Shown here in pieces: positions 33,507 through 40,723 of a DNA stretch of 64,000 bases; position 1 is the first letter of the stretch; each line of letters begins with the position of its first letter. Location: contig JAKLGA010000001.1 of the NCBI GenBank assembly GCA_022710975.1, forward strand, positions 124,001 through 188,000, read 5' to 3'. The position numbers were made by a program, and so were the translations under genes. The notes beneath the pieces are model-generated. The model did no database searches and had not been told where the DNA came from. It saw only the letters and a list, made by a program, of their open reading frames with translations. Origin of the DNA: Myxococcota bacterium (GTDB lineage: Bacteria > Myxococcota > B64-G9).

Positions 33507-33552
33507 TGGCAGGACCCGCCTGGTTCCTGGCAGGGTTCCAGTGACTGGCAGG
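33507..33552 (+). promoter_or_regulatory. Three TGGCAGG repeats, candidate activator sites
   Basis: TGGCAGG occurs at 33507-33513, 33528-33534 and 33546-33552, all in the same direction and spaced 21 and 18 bases apart. The last is followed by CCCTGCCC, making an imperfect palindrome. They lie 90-136 bases upstream of the -24 element of the first pilin promoter, the usual distance for enhancer sites of NtrC-type activators. The first is 54 bases after the pilR stop. Confidence 0.5.
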
Positions 33553-33642
33553 TCCCTGCCCCGGTCGCCGGAGATTGCGCTTGCGGTACGACGTGTTGCG
33601 AGAGAGGCGCGCTCCCCGTGCGCTGGCCGGAAACTGGCGTGA

Positions 33643-33658
33643 TGGCATGGAACGTGCT
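33643..33658 (+). promoter_or_regulatory. Sigma-54 promoter of first pilin gene
   Basis: TGGCATGGAACGTGCT fits the -24/-12 consensus TGGCAC-N5-TTGCW with exact GG-to-GC spacing. It gives a leader of about 55 bases to the pilin ATG at 33723. Confidence 0.75.
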
Positions 33659-33722
33659 ACCCCGGAAACAGATCCATGGGTCGGGCGCTCGCAGGGAAGG
33701 GCGTTGGAAGGAGGCGCGCAAG

Positions 33723-34277
33723 ATGCTGATGGCTCTGAAAACCCGGCGATCCGGCATCACGCTCATCGAGCTCATGGTCGTGGTGGCCATCGTGGGCATC
33801 CTGGCCGCCGTGGCCATCCCCGTGTTCGGCTCGTACATGCGCCGCTCCAAGGCCTCCGAGGCCTTCACCGTGCTGCAGGGCATCCGCGATCGGGAGGAGG
33901 AGTTCTTCGGCGAGTTCCGGCGCTACACCGAGCCGTTGCCCTTCCGGCCGGCGGGTGGGACCTGCGCCGAGTGCTGCTCGAACTCGCGCGTGTGGAACTT
34001 GCCCGTGGGCGACCCGTGGCTCAACCTGGGCTTCGCGCCGGACGGCCCGACCTACTACAACTACGAGGTGCAGTCGCCGTACAACGCGGCCGGTGTGTTC
34101 AACAGCGGCGCGGCCCGGCCCCCCAACCTGGGCACCACCTGGCCCGCCACGGTGCGGCCGTGGTTCCTGGGCCACGCCTGCGGCGATCTCGACTGCAACG
34201 GGCTGTCCGCGAACTTCTGGATCTCCTCCGCGAACAAGAACGTCTTCCACGACCGCGCCAGCACCAGCGAGTTCTGA
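33723..34277 (+). CDS. pilA: Type IV pilin, family A (M. xanthus PilA-like)
   Basis: 184 residues with a type III prepilin signal: short basic leader, cleavage after Gly11 in RRSG/ITLIELMVVV with Glu at +5, then the hydrophobic helix ending AAVAIPVF. The first mature residue would be Ile rather than Phe. The globular part has FFGEFRRYTE and LGFAPDGPTYYNYEV, a layout like M. xanthus PilA. Four or more Cys residues could form disulfides. GGAGG lies 8 bases before the ATG. It follows pilR and has its own sigma-54 promoter. Confidence 0.9.
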   Translation: MLMALKTRRSGITLIELMVVVAIVGILAAVAIPVFGSYMRRSKASEAFTVLQGIRDREEEFFGEFRRYTEPLPFRPAGGTCAECCSNSRVWNLPVGDPWLNLGFAPDGPTYYNYEVQSPYNAAGVFNSGAARPPNLGTTWPATVRPWFLGHACGDLDCNGLSANFWISSANKNVFHDRASTSEF

Positions 34278-34298
34278 CCGGACCGTCAGGAGCGTGCC

Positions 34299-34913
34299 AT
34301 GCCATCGCCTCTCGCGCGCGTTCTTTCCAGCGGCCGGACCTCCCGCGGCTCGACGCTGATGGAGCTGATGATCGCCATCGTGGTGGTCGGGGTGCTGGCG
34401 GCCGTCGCCATCCCTGCCTTCAGCACCTACAAGAAACGCGCCTACCTTTCGGAGGGGACCGCCAACATCCAGGGCATCATGGAGGCCATGCAGGCTCACT
34501 TCGTCCGCTTCCAGCGGTACCTCCCGGCGCTGCCGCTGTGCCCGCCAGCCCCCCCGGCCAACATCGGCCAGAAGCAGCTCTTCAACCTGGCCCTGTGTAG
34601 CGCCGACTGGAGGACGCTCGGCTGGACGCCGGACGACGCAGTGGCCTTCCAGTACCGGACCTTCTCGGCCTACAACGCCGTCGGCGCGCGGGTCTTCCAC
34701 CCGGTGAGCGCCGCTCCCCCGGGCATGCTCTGCCCGGGCGGGAAATGCTACGGCCTCGACTGGAGCACGGAGGTCTCGGCCAACCTGGCGGTCATGCAGC
34801 CCTGGGTGGTGGTCGAGGCGGTGGGCGACACGGACAAGGACGGGGCGCAGGTCTTCATCCGGACCAACAACATCAACAACCGTACCTTCATCACCCCCGA
34901 CGACACCTACTGA
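34299..34913 (+). CDS. Type IV pilin paralogue, family A
   Basis: A 204-residue prepilin with cleavage site RG/STLMELMIAIVVVG and Glu at +5; the first mature residue is Ser, which is unusual. The layout after the helix matches the preceding pilin (WRTLGWTPDD...FQYRTFSAYNAVG), so the two are diverged tandem copies. It starts 22 bases after the first pilin and shares its transcript. It may be a minor or alternative subunit. It converges on pilI with only 9 bases between them and no visible terminator. Confidence 0.85.
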   Translation: MPSPLARVLSSGRTSRGSTLMELMIAIVVVGVLAAVAIPAFSTYKKRAYLSEGTANIQGIMEAMQAHFVRFQRYLPALPLCPPAPPANIGQKQLFNLALCSADWRTLGWTPDDAVAFQYRTFSAYNAVGARVFHPVSAAPPGMLCPGGKCYGLDWSTEVSANLAVMQPWVVVEAVGDTDKDGAQVFIRTNNINNRTFITPDDTY

Positions 34914-34922
34914 AGCCGCGCC

Positions 34923-35690
34923 TCAGGTCATGTCCCTGCGGGAGAAGACCGCCGCCGCGAGCAGCAGCAGGACGGCCATGTAGCTCAGCCCGTAGAGCGC
35001 GGTCCAGCCGACCTGGGCCGGGCTGGGCGGCACGCCGAACACCACCTGGGACGAGAGGTTGAAGCCGCTGAGGTCGGGCAGCAGCTGGGTCAGGCCGCGC
35101 GCCAGCGCGCGCAGGCCGGCTGACTCGATGCTGTCCGCCAGCCCCAGCAGCGAGGGCAGCGAACGGCCGATGACGAACAGGCCCAGGGTGAACAGGCCCG
35201 ACAGGTACGGGCTGGCGAGGGCGGCGAAGAAGGTGGCCATGGCGGCCACCAGCAGGATCTCCAGCAGCGCCAGCCCCAGCGCGGCCAGCAGCGAGGCGTC
35301 CACCGGGCCTCCCTCGACGGCCAGCAGGATCGCCAGGGCCACCGACAGGCACAGCACCTCGAGGATGAGGGTGGTGCACATGCCCAGGTACTTGCCGAGC
35401 ACGTACTGCCAGCGCCGGATGGGGCGGGTGAGCACCACGTAGATGGTCTTGCGCCGGACCTCCTTGTGCACCTGGCTGACGCCCAGCAGGATCGCCAGCA
35501 GCACGCCGAAGGCCGTCACGCAGAACAGCCCCCAGTCCTGGATGACACGGACGCGCTGGTCGAGGGCCAGCTCGGCCAGCAGCAGCGCCGAGGCGACGAA
35601 GGCCACGGCCAGGAGCAGCACCCCCAGCAGCGTGCGGCTGCGGATGGACTCGCGGAAGGCCGTGGCGGCCACGCTGAGCACGGCGCGCAT
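34923..35690 (-). CDS. pilI: ABC transporter permease, PilI-like
   Basis: A 255-residue ABC-2 type permease with six hydrophobic helices (about 20-40, 55-80, 105-130, 140-160, 165-180 and 230-248). It pairs with the ATPase gene 4 bases upstream. In M. xanthus, pilG, pilH and pilI follow pilA and encode an ABC transporter needed for normal pili. Order and family here match, so the name is by synteny. The transported substrate is not known. Confidence 0.75.
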   Translation of the reverse strand: MRAVLSVAATAFRESIRSRTLLGVLLLAVAFVASALLLAELALDQRVRVIQDWGLFCVTAFGVLLAILLGVSQVHKEVRRKTIYVVLTRPIRRWQYVLGKYLGMCTTLILEVLCLSVALAILLAVEGGPVDASLLAALGLALLEILLVAAMATFFAALASPYLSGLFTLGLFVIGRSLPSLLGLADSIESAGLRALARGLTQLLPDLSGFNLSSQVVFGVPPSPAQVGWTALYGLSYMAVLLLLAAAVFSRRDMT

Positions 35691-35694
35691 GATC

Positions 35695-36630
35695 TCAGCC
35701 CTCCTTGCTCTGGCGGACCCGCTCGAGGAACACGTCCTCCAGCGAACGGTGCTGGCGCTGGACCGAGCGCAGGCGCAGGGCGCGGCCGAGCAGGTGGGCC
35801 AGCAGCTCCTCCGGCCGGCGCTCGACCGGCGCGCGGATGAGCGTGTCGGACCCGGTCTGCTCGGCCCGCGCGCCGAACGCCGTGAGCTCGTCCGGCCCGA
35901 ACGCGGGGTGGCCCTCCAGCGCGATCTCCCAGCCGCTGGCCTGCTGCTGCAGCAGCTCCTGCATGGCGCCCTGGTCCACCAGCGCCCCCCGATGCAGGAT
36001 GGCCACCCGGTGGCAGATGGTCTCCGCCTCGGCCAGCACGTGCGAGGAGAAGAACACGGTCTTGCCTCGCCTGCCCAGCTCGAGCAGCAGGTCCTTGACC
36101 CAGCGGCGGCCGAGCGGGTCCAGCCCGCCCATGGGCTCGTCCCAGATGTACAGGTCGGGATCGGCCAGCAGGGTCTGGGCGATGCCCACCCGCTGCAACA
36201 TGCCCTTGGAGAACTTGCGCAGCGCCCGGCGCTCGGCCGGGTCGAGGCCGACCGTCTCCAGCACCTCGGGCACCTTGCGGCGCAGGCTGGCGCGGTCGAG
36301 GCCCGCCAGGCCGCCCACGTGGGACAGGAACTCGCCCGGGGTGAGGTAGTCGTAGAAGTCGGGCAGCTCGGGCAGGTAGGCCAGGCGGCGGCGCGCGGCC
36401 GGCTGGCTCACCGGCACCCCGAAGATCTCCGCTTGCCCGGCGTCCGCGCGCAGCAGCCCCACCAGGATCTTGATGGTGGTGGTCTTGCCCGCGCCGTTGT
36501 GGCCCAGGAACCCGAACACCTCTCCGGGCTCGACCTGCAGGTCCAGCCCGCGCACGGCTTCGCTGCGCTTGCGGCGCAGGCCGGAGCGGAACTCCTTGCG
36601 CAGGCCGCGGATGGCGATGGCATGGGTCAT
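35695..36630 (-). CDS. pilH: ABC transporter ATP-binding protein, PilH-like
   Basis: A 311-residue ATPase with Walker A GHNGAGKT near residue 43, signature FSKGMLQRVG near 142, Walker B LYIWDEPMGGLDP and H-loop FFSSHVL. The last 80 residues form the extra domain often seen in ABC-2 exporters. The frame is open upstream through pilG, but the ATG at 36630 overlaps the pilG stop (ATGA), and homology starts there. Named by position between pilG-like and pilI-like genes next to pilA. Confidence 0.8.
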   Translation of the reverse strand: MTHAIAIRGLRKEFRSGLRRKRSEAVRGLDLQVEPGEVFGFLGHNGAGKTTTIKILVGLLRADAGQAEIFGVPVSQPAARRRLAYLPELPDFYDYLTPGEFLSHVGGLAGLDRASLRRKVPEVLETVGLDPAERRALRKFSKGMLQRVGIAQTLLADPDLYIWDEPMGGLDPLGRRWVKDLLLELGRRGKTVFFSSHVLAEAETICHRVAILHRGALVDQGAMQELLQQQASGWEIALEGHPAFGPDELTAFGARAEQTGSDTLIRAPVERRPEELLAHLLGRALRLRSVQRQHRSLEDVFLERVRQSKEG

Positions 36631-37436
36631 GGTGAATCTTCCTCGCGCAGCAAGAGGTACAGGTCGAGCGGGATGTGCTCGTAGGAGCCGCGCCAGCCCT
36701 GCAGCCAGCGCTCCCGGCCGCGCGCGACCGCCGCGCGGGTGTCCTCGTCCAGCAGGACGGCCAGACGCTGCTGCAGCGCCGGGCCGAGCTGCAGCTCCTC
36801 GGTCTCCATGGCCAGCTCCTGGACCATCCTCCGGGCGAGCTCCCGGTTGCCCTCGCGGGTGTACAGGTCGGCCAGCTTCTGGCGCAGCCAGGGGGGCGCG
36901 CCCGGCAGGCGCGCGGCGCGCTCGAAGTAGGGGATGGCCGCGTCGGCCTGGCCGAGCTCGTAGTGCAGGTTGAAGGCGATGCGCATGGGGAATCTGGAGT
37001 CCTGGGGGAAGCGCCGCATGCCGCGCTCGAGGATCTGGTTGGCGCGCTGGACCCACTCGGGCAGGGTGTCCGTGTTGACCCGGCGGCGGTACACGGAGGT
37101 CACCGCCCCCCACAGGTAGATCTTGGCGAAGTCCGGGTCCAGGGCGATCACCTCCTCCACGAAGGTGTCCAGCCAGGGCAGGGACTCGTCGCCGAGGATG
37201 TGCTGCCCGTAGTACAGGTTGGCCCGGATGAACAGCAGGTCGGCGGCCAGGGTGTGGTAGCCCAGGTCGAGGTGCCTGAGGATCCGGCCGGGCGGCACGA
37301 GCAGGACCTCCTTGCCGCGCAGCTCCTCCGAGGATGGGTACTGGAGCTGCCCCCAGCGGCCGAGCCCGGCCAGGCCCATCAGGCCCAGGCACAGGCCAGC
37401 GGACAGGAGCCGGCTGGGGAGTGCGCGGGTGCCCAT
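36627..37436 (-). CDS. pilG: PilG-like membrane-anchored TPR-type protein
   Basis: 269 residues. An N-terminal hydrophobic segment (about 8-28) is followed by helical repeats of tetratricopeptide type (for example LPEWVQRANQILERGMRRFP and DAAIPYFERAARLPGAPPW). It matches M. xanthus PilG in place and general form, an accessory component of the PilGHI system; similarity at residue level cannot be tested here. A longer reading starts inside the pilA terminator (TTG 37454 or ATG 37448), so the ATG at 37436 is preferred. No clear ribosome site is visible, so translation may be weak. Confidence 0.65.
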   Translation of the reverse strand: MGTRALPSRLLSAGLCLGLMGLAGLGRWGQLQYPSSEELRGKEVLLVPPGRILRHLDLGYHTLAADLLFIRANLYYGQHILGDESLPWLDTFVEEVIALDPDFAKIYLWGAVTSVYRRRVNTDTLPEWVQRANQILERGMRRFPQDSRFPMRIAFNLHYELGQADAAIPYFERAARLPGAPPWLRQKLADLYTREGNRELARRMVQELAMETEELQLGPALQQRLAVLLDEDTRAAVARGRERWLQGWRGSYEHIPLDLYLLLREEDSP

Positions 37437-37450
37437 CGTTCGGATCATTA

Positions 37451-37485
37451 ACAAAAAGGGGGCGGGGCTTCAACTGCCCCGCCCC
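37451..37485 (-). terminator. Intrinsic terminator between pilA and pilG
   Basis: On the minus strand a perfect 10-base stem GGGGCGGGGC / GCCCCGCCCC with a 7-base loop is followed by CTTTTTGTT. It lies 32 bases after the pilA stop (37517) and 15 bases before the preferred pilG start. It is the only textbook Rho-independent terminator I see in the window. Confidence 0.9.
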
Positions 37486-37516
37486 GAGAAGAGGTCAGGT
37501 CGAGACGGATCGGGGT

Positions 37517-38092
37517 CTACCAATCATCGACCGTGTTGTCCGCCCACACGTGGCCGCCCTGCCAGGAGGAGGTCGCCACGCGGTACGTGCCGCGCTTCAC
37601 CCAGTGGGCCTCGATGTCGTCGTTGTCGATGTCGGTCCAGGCCTCGCAGTCGAAGGTGCCGGTGTCAGGCGGCGTCGCGTTGGGGAACGGGGTGGTGTAC
37701 TGGTAGGCGCCGTAGGTCGCCTCGGTCAGCACGAAGCCGAGGGACTTGAAGATCACACAGGTGCCGCCCGCGTTGTACTGGGTGGCCACGATGATCTGCG
37801 AGTCGCCGCTGAGCGGCAGCGGGGGGGCGCAGCGCGCCGCCATGGCGGGCGGGAGCAGCGACGAACGCACCGTGCCGTCCGTCTGGCCGCGCGGCTTGTC
37901 GAAGTAGTCCACGACGCCCTTGTAGCACTTGTCGAGGTTCTCGTTGACTTCCGTCGCCTTCGACTTGCGGATGTAGTTGATGAACGCCGGGATGGCCACC
38001 GCGGCCAGGATGCCGATGATGGCGACGACGATCATGAGCTCGATCAGCGTGAAGCCCTTGGCGTTGAACTTCCTGCGAATCCTCAGAATCAT
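37517..38092 (-). CDS. pilA: Type IV pilin, family B, copy next to pilGHI
   Basis: 191 residues. Prepilin leader with cleavage in [27 protein letters not shown], a textbook N-terminus with Phe at +1 and Glu at +5. The globular part has a Cys pair in DKCYKGV and RCAPP, a central TCVIFKS, and ends [17 protein letters not shown]. It is about 85% identical to the next gene by eye. GGAGG lies just before the ATG. A sigma-54 promoter stands 150 bases upstream and a strong terminator follows. Probably a major pilin. Confidence 0.92.
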   Translation of the reverse strand: MILRIRRKFNAKGFTLIELMIVVAIIGILAAVAIPAFINYIRKSKATEVNENLDKCYKGVVDYFDKPRGQTDGTVRSSLLPPAMAARCAPPLPLSGDSQIIVATQYNAGGTCVIFKSLGFVLTEATYGAYQYTTPFPNATPPDTGTFDCEAWTDIDNDDIEAHWVKRGTYRVATSSWQGGHVWADNTVDDW

Positions 38093-38411
38093 TTTTCCTC
38101 CGTCTTCTTGCTCTCCGTGTCTCCACGGAGTCCGTTTCACTCTCGCGACCTGGACCTCCGGGTTCTCATCCACGAACGCACTTGCTTGCCCTGGGCGCGC
38201 GCCTCCTTTCCTCGCTCGTTCCAGTCAGCGGTCGCATTGTATACGCAACATCCGTGCCGCACAAGCTCCCGTCGCAACTGGCCGGATCGGCTCGGAACCT
38301 GCGGCGGGCGGGGGCGCGTGGCCTCGGTCCGGACGAAACTCGTCAGCCGCCGGGTGACGGCAATTGTCAGTCTGCCCGAGGGAGTCCTGTGTGCCTGGTG
38401 CGCGCATCTCT
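38093..38411 (-). other. Leader and promoter region between the two family-B pilins
   Basis: No gene is seen. The region holds a sigma-54 promoter (listed separately) and, upstream of it, inverted repeats TGAC-N7-GTCA (about 38352-38366) and GACGA-AAC-TCGTC (38332-38344). I see no intrinsic terminator for the upstream pilin copy, so read-through into this copy is possible. The leader before the downstream pilin is about 140 bases. Confidence 0.6.
38244..38259 (-). promoter_or_regulatory. Sigma-54 promoter of pilA (pilGHI-proximal copy)
   Basis: Minus strand CGGCACGGATGTTGCG (38259 to 38244): GGCAC and TTGC with exact -24/-12 spacing, the best sigma-54 match in the window. Confidence 0.8.
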
Positions 38412-38990
38412 TCACCAGTCGTCCGCGCCGTTGTCGTTCCACACGTGGCCGCCCTGCCAGGAGGAGGTGTTGGTGTGGTAAGTCCCGCGCTTGACCCAGT
38501 GGGCCTCGGAGTCGTCGTTGTCGATGTCGGTCCAAGCCTCGCAATCGAAGGTGCCACCCTCGGGCGGGGTCGCGTTCGAGAACGGGGTGAAGAACCGGTA
38601 GGCTCCGTACGTGGCCTCGGTCAGGATGAAGCCGAGCGACTTGAAGATCGCGCAGGTCCCGCCCGCGTTGTACTGGGTGGCCAGGATGACCTGTGAGTCA
38701 CCGCTGAGCGGGAGCGGGGGGGCGCAGCGGGCGGCCATGGTCGGGGGGAGCGCCGCCGAGCGCACCTGGCCGTCGGTCTCCCCGCGCGGTTTCTCGAAGT
38801 AGTCGACCACGCCCTTGTAGCAGCGATCCAGGTTCTCGTGGACCTCGGTGGACTTCGACTTGCGGATGTAGTTGATGAAGGCCGGGATGGCCACCGCGGC
38901 CAGGATGCCGATGATGGCAACCACCACCATGAGCTCGATCAGGGTGAAGCCTCGGGGACGGCCTACACGCGGAGAAGAGAGGATCAGCAT
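38412..38990 (-). CDS. pilA: Type IV pilin, family B, upstream copy
   Basis: 192 residues, tandem paralogue of the preceding entry. It has a different leader (MLILSSPRVGRPRG) but the same mature start FTLIELMVVVAIIGI with Glu at +5, the same Cys positions and the same ending (NGADDW). About 27 substitutions over roughly 178 residues are seen. They concentrate in the middle (TPFSNATPPEGG) and near the C-terminus (YHTNTSSW), while the Cys framework is kept. GGAG lies 7 bases before the ATG. It has its own sigma-54 promoter. Confidence 0.92.
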   Translation of the reverse strand: MLILSSPRVGRPRGFTLIELMVVVAIIGILAAVAIPAFINYIRKSKSTEVHENLDRCYKGVVDYFEKPRGETDGQVRSAALPPTMAARCAPPLPLSGDSQVILATQYNAGGTCAIFKSLGFILTEATYGAYRFFTPFSNATPPEGGTFDCEAWTDIDNDDSEAHWVKRGTYHTNTSSWQGGHVWNDNGADDW

Positions 38991-39039
38991 TCCATGACTC
39001 CAGCCTGCCGTTTGCGCAGAGCGCGACGGCGCGCATTCT

Positions 39040-39055
39040 TGCAGTTTCCATGCCC
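39040..39055 (-). promoter_or_regulatory. Sigma-54 promoter of upstream family-B pilin
   Basis: Minus strand GGGCATGGAAACTGCA (39055 to 39040), exact -24/-12 spacing. It resembles the first pilin promoter (TGGCATGGAACGTGCT) beyond the consensus. Leader about 40 bases. Confidence 0.7.
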
Positions 39056-39075
39056 CGGATGCAGCCTCCGGACCG

Positions 39076-39159
39076 CCATGGAAACGCGACGTTTTCATGG
39101 CGGGACTGGGTCGATCCGGGTCGCAGGTGACGTTCCTGGGTACAGGAAACTGCCGTTTC
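39076..39159 (-). promoter_or_regulatory. Palindromes upstream of pilin promoter
   Basis: A 25-base near-perfect palindrome (39076-39100) has arms CCATGGAAACG and CGTTTTCATGG around CGA. A second palindrome GAAAC-TGCC-GTTTC lies at 39146-39159. Both share a GAAAC/GTTTC core and lie upstream of the -24 element, so they are candidate activator-binding sites. Confidence 0.45.
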
Positions 39160-39281
39160 TCGTCAGTGTCAACCCCTTCCTCCTGTCCGGAGGTCCGCTT
39201 GCATTCCTGGGTCTCCCGGGAGATGCTCGCCAGTGTCGTCCGGGCGGCCACCTGCGACCCGGCGCCCGGGGAGGCAGGCCG

Positions 39282-39749
39282 ATGAACTGCAAGAACTGTG
39301 GAGCGCCCATGCGCCCGGCCGGGGGCGGCGAGTACTTCACCTGCGACCACTGCACCAGCTTCCACTTCCCGGAGCGCACGGCGGACGGGGTGCGCTCGGC
39401 CGGGGAGCCCTCCGAGCTCGAGTGCCCGGTCTGCCGGGCCGGGCTCGTGGTGGGGTACATCCGCCGCCACCGGGTGCAGGCCTGCCCGAAGTGCCAGGGC
39501 GTGCTGGTGGGGCCGGGCAGCCTGTCGCTGCTGGTGGACGAGCTGCGCGCGCGGCATTCCGGCCCGCGCCTGCCGCCTGCGCCGCTCGCCCCGCCGGAGC
39601 AGGAGCGCCGGCTCCAGTGCCCACGCTGCCGGGCCGCCATGGACCTGCATCCGTACTACGGCCCGGGCCGGGTGCTGATCGACACCTGCGGGCCGTGCGC
39701 CCTGGTCTGGCTCGATCGCGGGGAGATCGCCACCATCGCCAGATCGTGA
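39282..39749 (+). CDS. Zinc-ribbon (TFIIB-type) protein
   Basis: 155 residues with four CxxC knuckle pairs: CKNC and CDHC (first ribbon), CPVC and CPKC (second), then CPRC and CGPC (third). The second part resembles the zf-TFIIB family (CPKCQGVLVGPGSLSLLVDEL, with a matching LVWLDRGEI at the end). Function unknown; related proteins often lie in membrane or secretion gene clusters. It starts just 25 bases before pilD and probably shares its transcript. The ribosome site GGGGAGG is clear. Confidence 0.75.
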   Translation: MNCKNCGAPMRPAGGGEYFTCDHCTSFHFPERTADGVRSAGEPSELECPVCRAGLVVGYIRRHRVQACPKCQGVLVGPGSLSLLVDELRARHSGPRLPPAPLAPPEQERRLQCPRCRAAMDLHPYYGPGRVLIDTCGPCALVWLDRGEIATIARS

Positions 39750-39774
39750 GCGCCGCGCGCGCGGGAGGTCACCC

Positions 39775-40710
39775 TTGGATCTGCTGGATCCCCAGGCCTG
39801 GTGGGTGGGCGTGTTCGTGTTCCTGTTCGCGGCCACGGTGGGCAGCTTCCTGAACGTGGTCATCTACCGGCTGCCGATCCCGGGCAAGTCCATCGTGCGG
39901 CCGCGCTCCGCCTGCCCGGCCTGCGGCGCGCTCATCCGCTGGTACGACAACGTGCCCATCCTGAGCTTCCTCTGGCTGCGGGCCCGGTGCCGTTCCTGCC
40001 GGGCGCCCATCTCCTGGCGCTACCCCCTGGTCGAGGCGCTGACCGGCGCCCTGGCCGTGGCGCTGTGGTGGCGGTTCGGGCTGAGCGCGGCGCTGGGGGT
40101 GCACTTCGCCTTCAGCGCGGCCCTGGTGGCCATCGCGTTCATCGACTACGACCACCGCATCATCCCCGACGAGATCAGCCTGCCCGGGATCGCGATCGGC
40201 TTCGCCTGCTCCTTCCTGTGGGAGGGCATGTGGCTCGAGTCCCTGATCGGCCTCCTGGTCGGCGGGCTGGGCCTGTTCCTGATGTCCTGGGGCTACGCGC
40301 TGCTGCGCGGGCGCGAGGGCATGGGCATGGGCGACGTCAAGCTGCTGGGCATGCTGGGGGCCTGGTTGGGCTGGCGCTCGCTGCTGTTCATCGCGCTGTT
40401 CGCCTCCCTGCAGGGCGTGCTGGTGAGCGTGGTCCTGACGCTCGCGGGGGTCAAGCTCAAGCCGCCGCTGCCGGAGGAGTGGGAGCTCGAGGAGGAGCAG
40501 CGCCGCGCGGCCGAGGCCGCGGGTGCCGCCCCGCCCGCGCAGGGCGCGGCCGATCCGGAGGCGACCGGCGCGGGCGCGGACGGCGGGCAGGAACCCGCCG
40601 TCGGCTTCCTCGGCGCGGCCATCCCCTTCGGCCCGTTCCTGGCGCTGGCCGCGGTCGAGTACCTGTTCCTGGGGCCGTGGTTCTACGGGTTGCTGGCCGG
40701 GCAGGGGTAG
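39775..40710 (+). CDS. pilD: Prepilin peptidase / N-methyltransferase
   Basis: A 311-residue polytopic aspartic protease that cuts prepilin leaders and methylates the new N-terminus. The cytoplasmic zinc loop is CPACG...CRSC. The catalytic aspartates are in FIDYDHRIIPDE and GMGMGDVKL (GxGD motif). Eight or so hydrophobic helices are present. A Glu/Ala/Pro-rich insertion (about residues 225-275) lies before the last helix and is longer than usual. TTG start with GGGAGGT upstream. It serves all the pilins of the window. Confidence 0.96.
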   Translation: MDLLDPQAWWVGVFVFLFAATVGSFLNVVIYRLPIPGKSIVRPRSACPACGALIRWYDNVPILSFLWLRARCRSCRAPISWRYPLVEALTGALAVALWWRFGLSAALGVHFAFSAALVAIAFIDYDHRIIPDEISLPGIAIGFACSFLWEGMWLESLIGLLVGGLGLFLMSWGYALLRGREGMGMGDVKLLGMLGAWLGWRSLLFIALFASLQGVLVSVVLTLAGVKLKPPLPEEWELEEEQRRAAEAAGAAPPAQGAADPEATGAGADGGQEPAVGFLGAAIPFGPFLALAAVEYLFLGPWFYGLLAGQG

Positions 40711-40723
40711 GGGAGGGGCCGGC

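Noticed and set aside
33546-33560. TGGCAGGTCCCTGCC as a sigma-54 promoter
   Set aside because: GG-to-GC spacing is one base short; the element at 33643 has exact spacing and better position.
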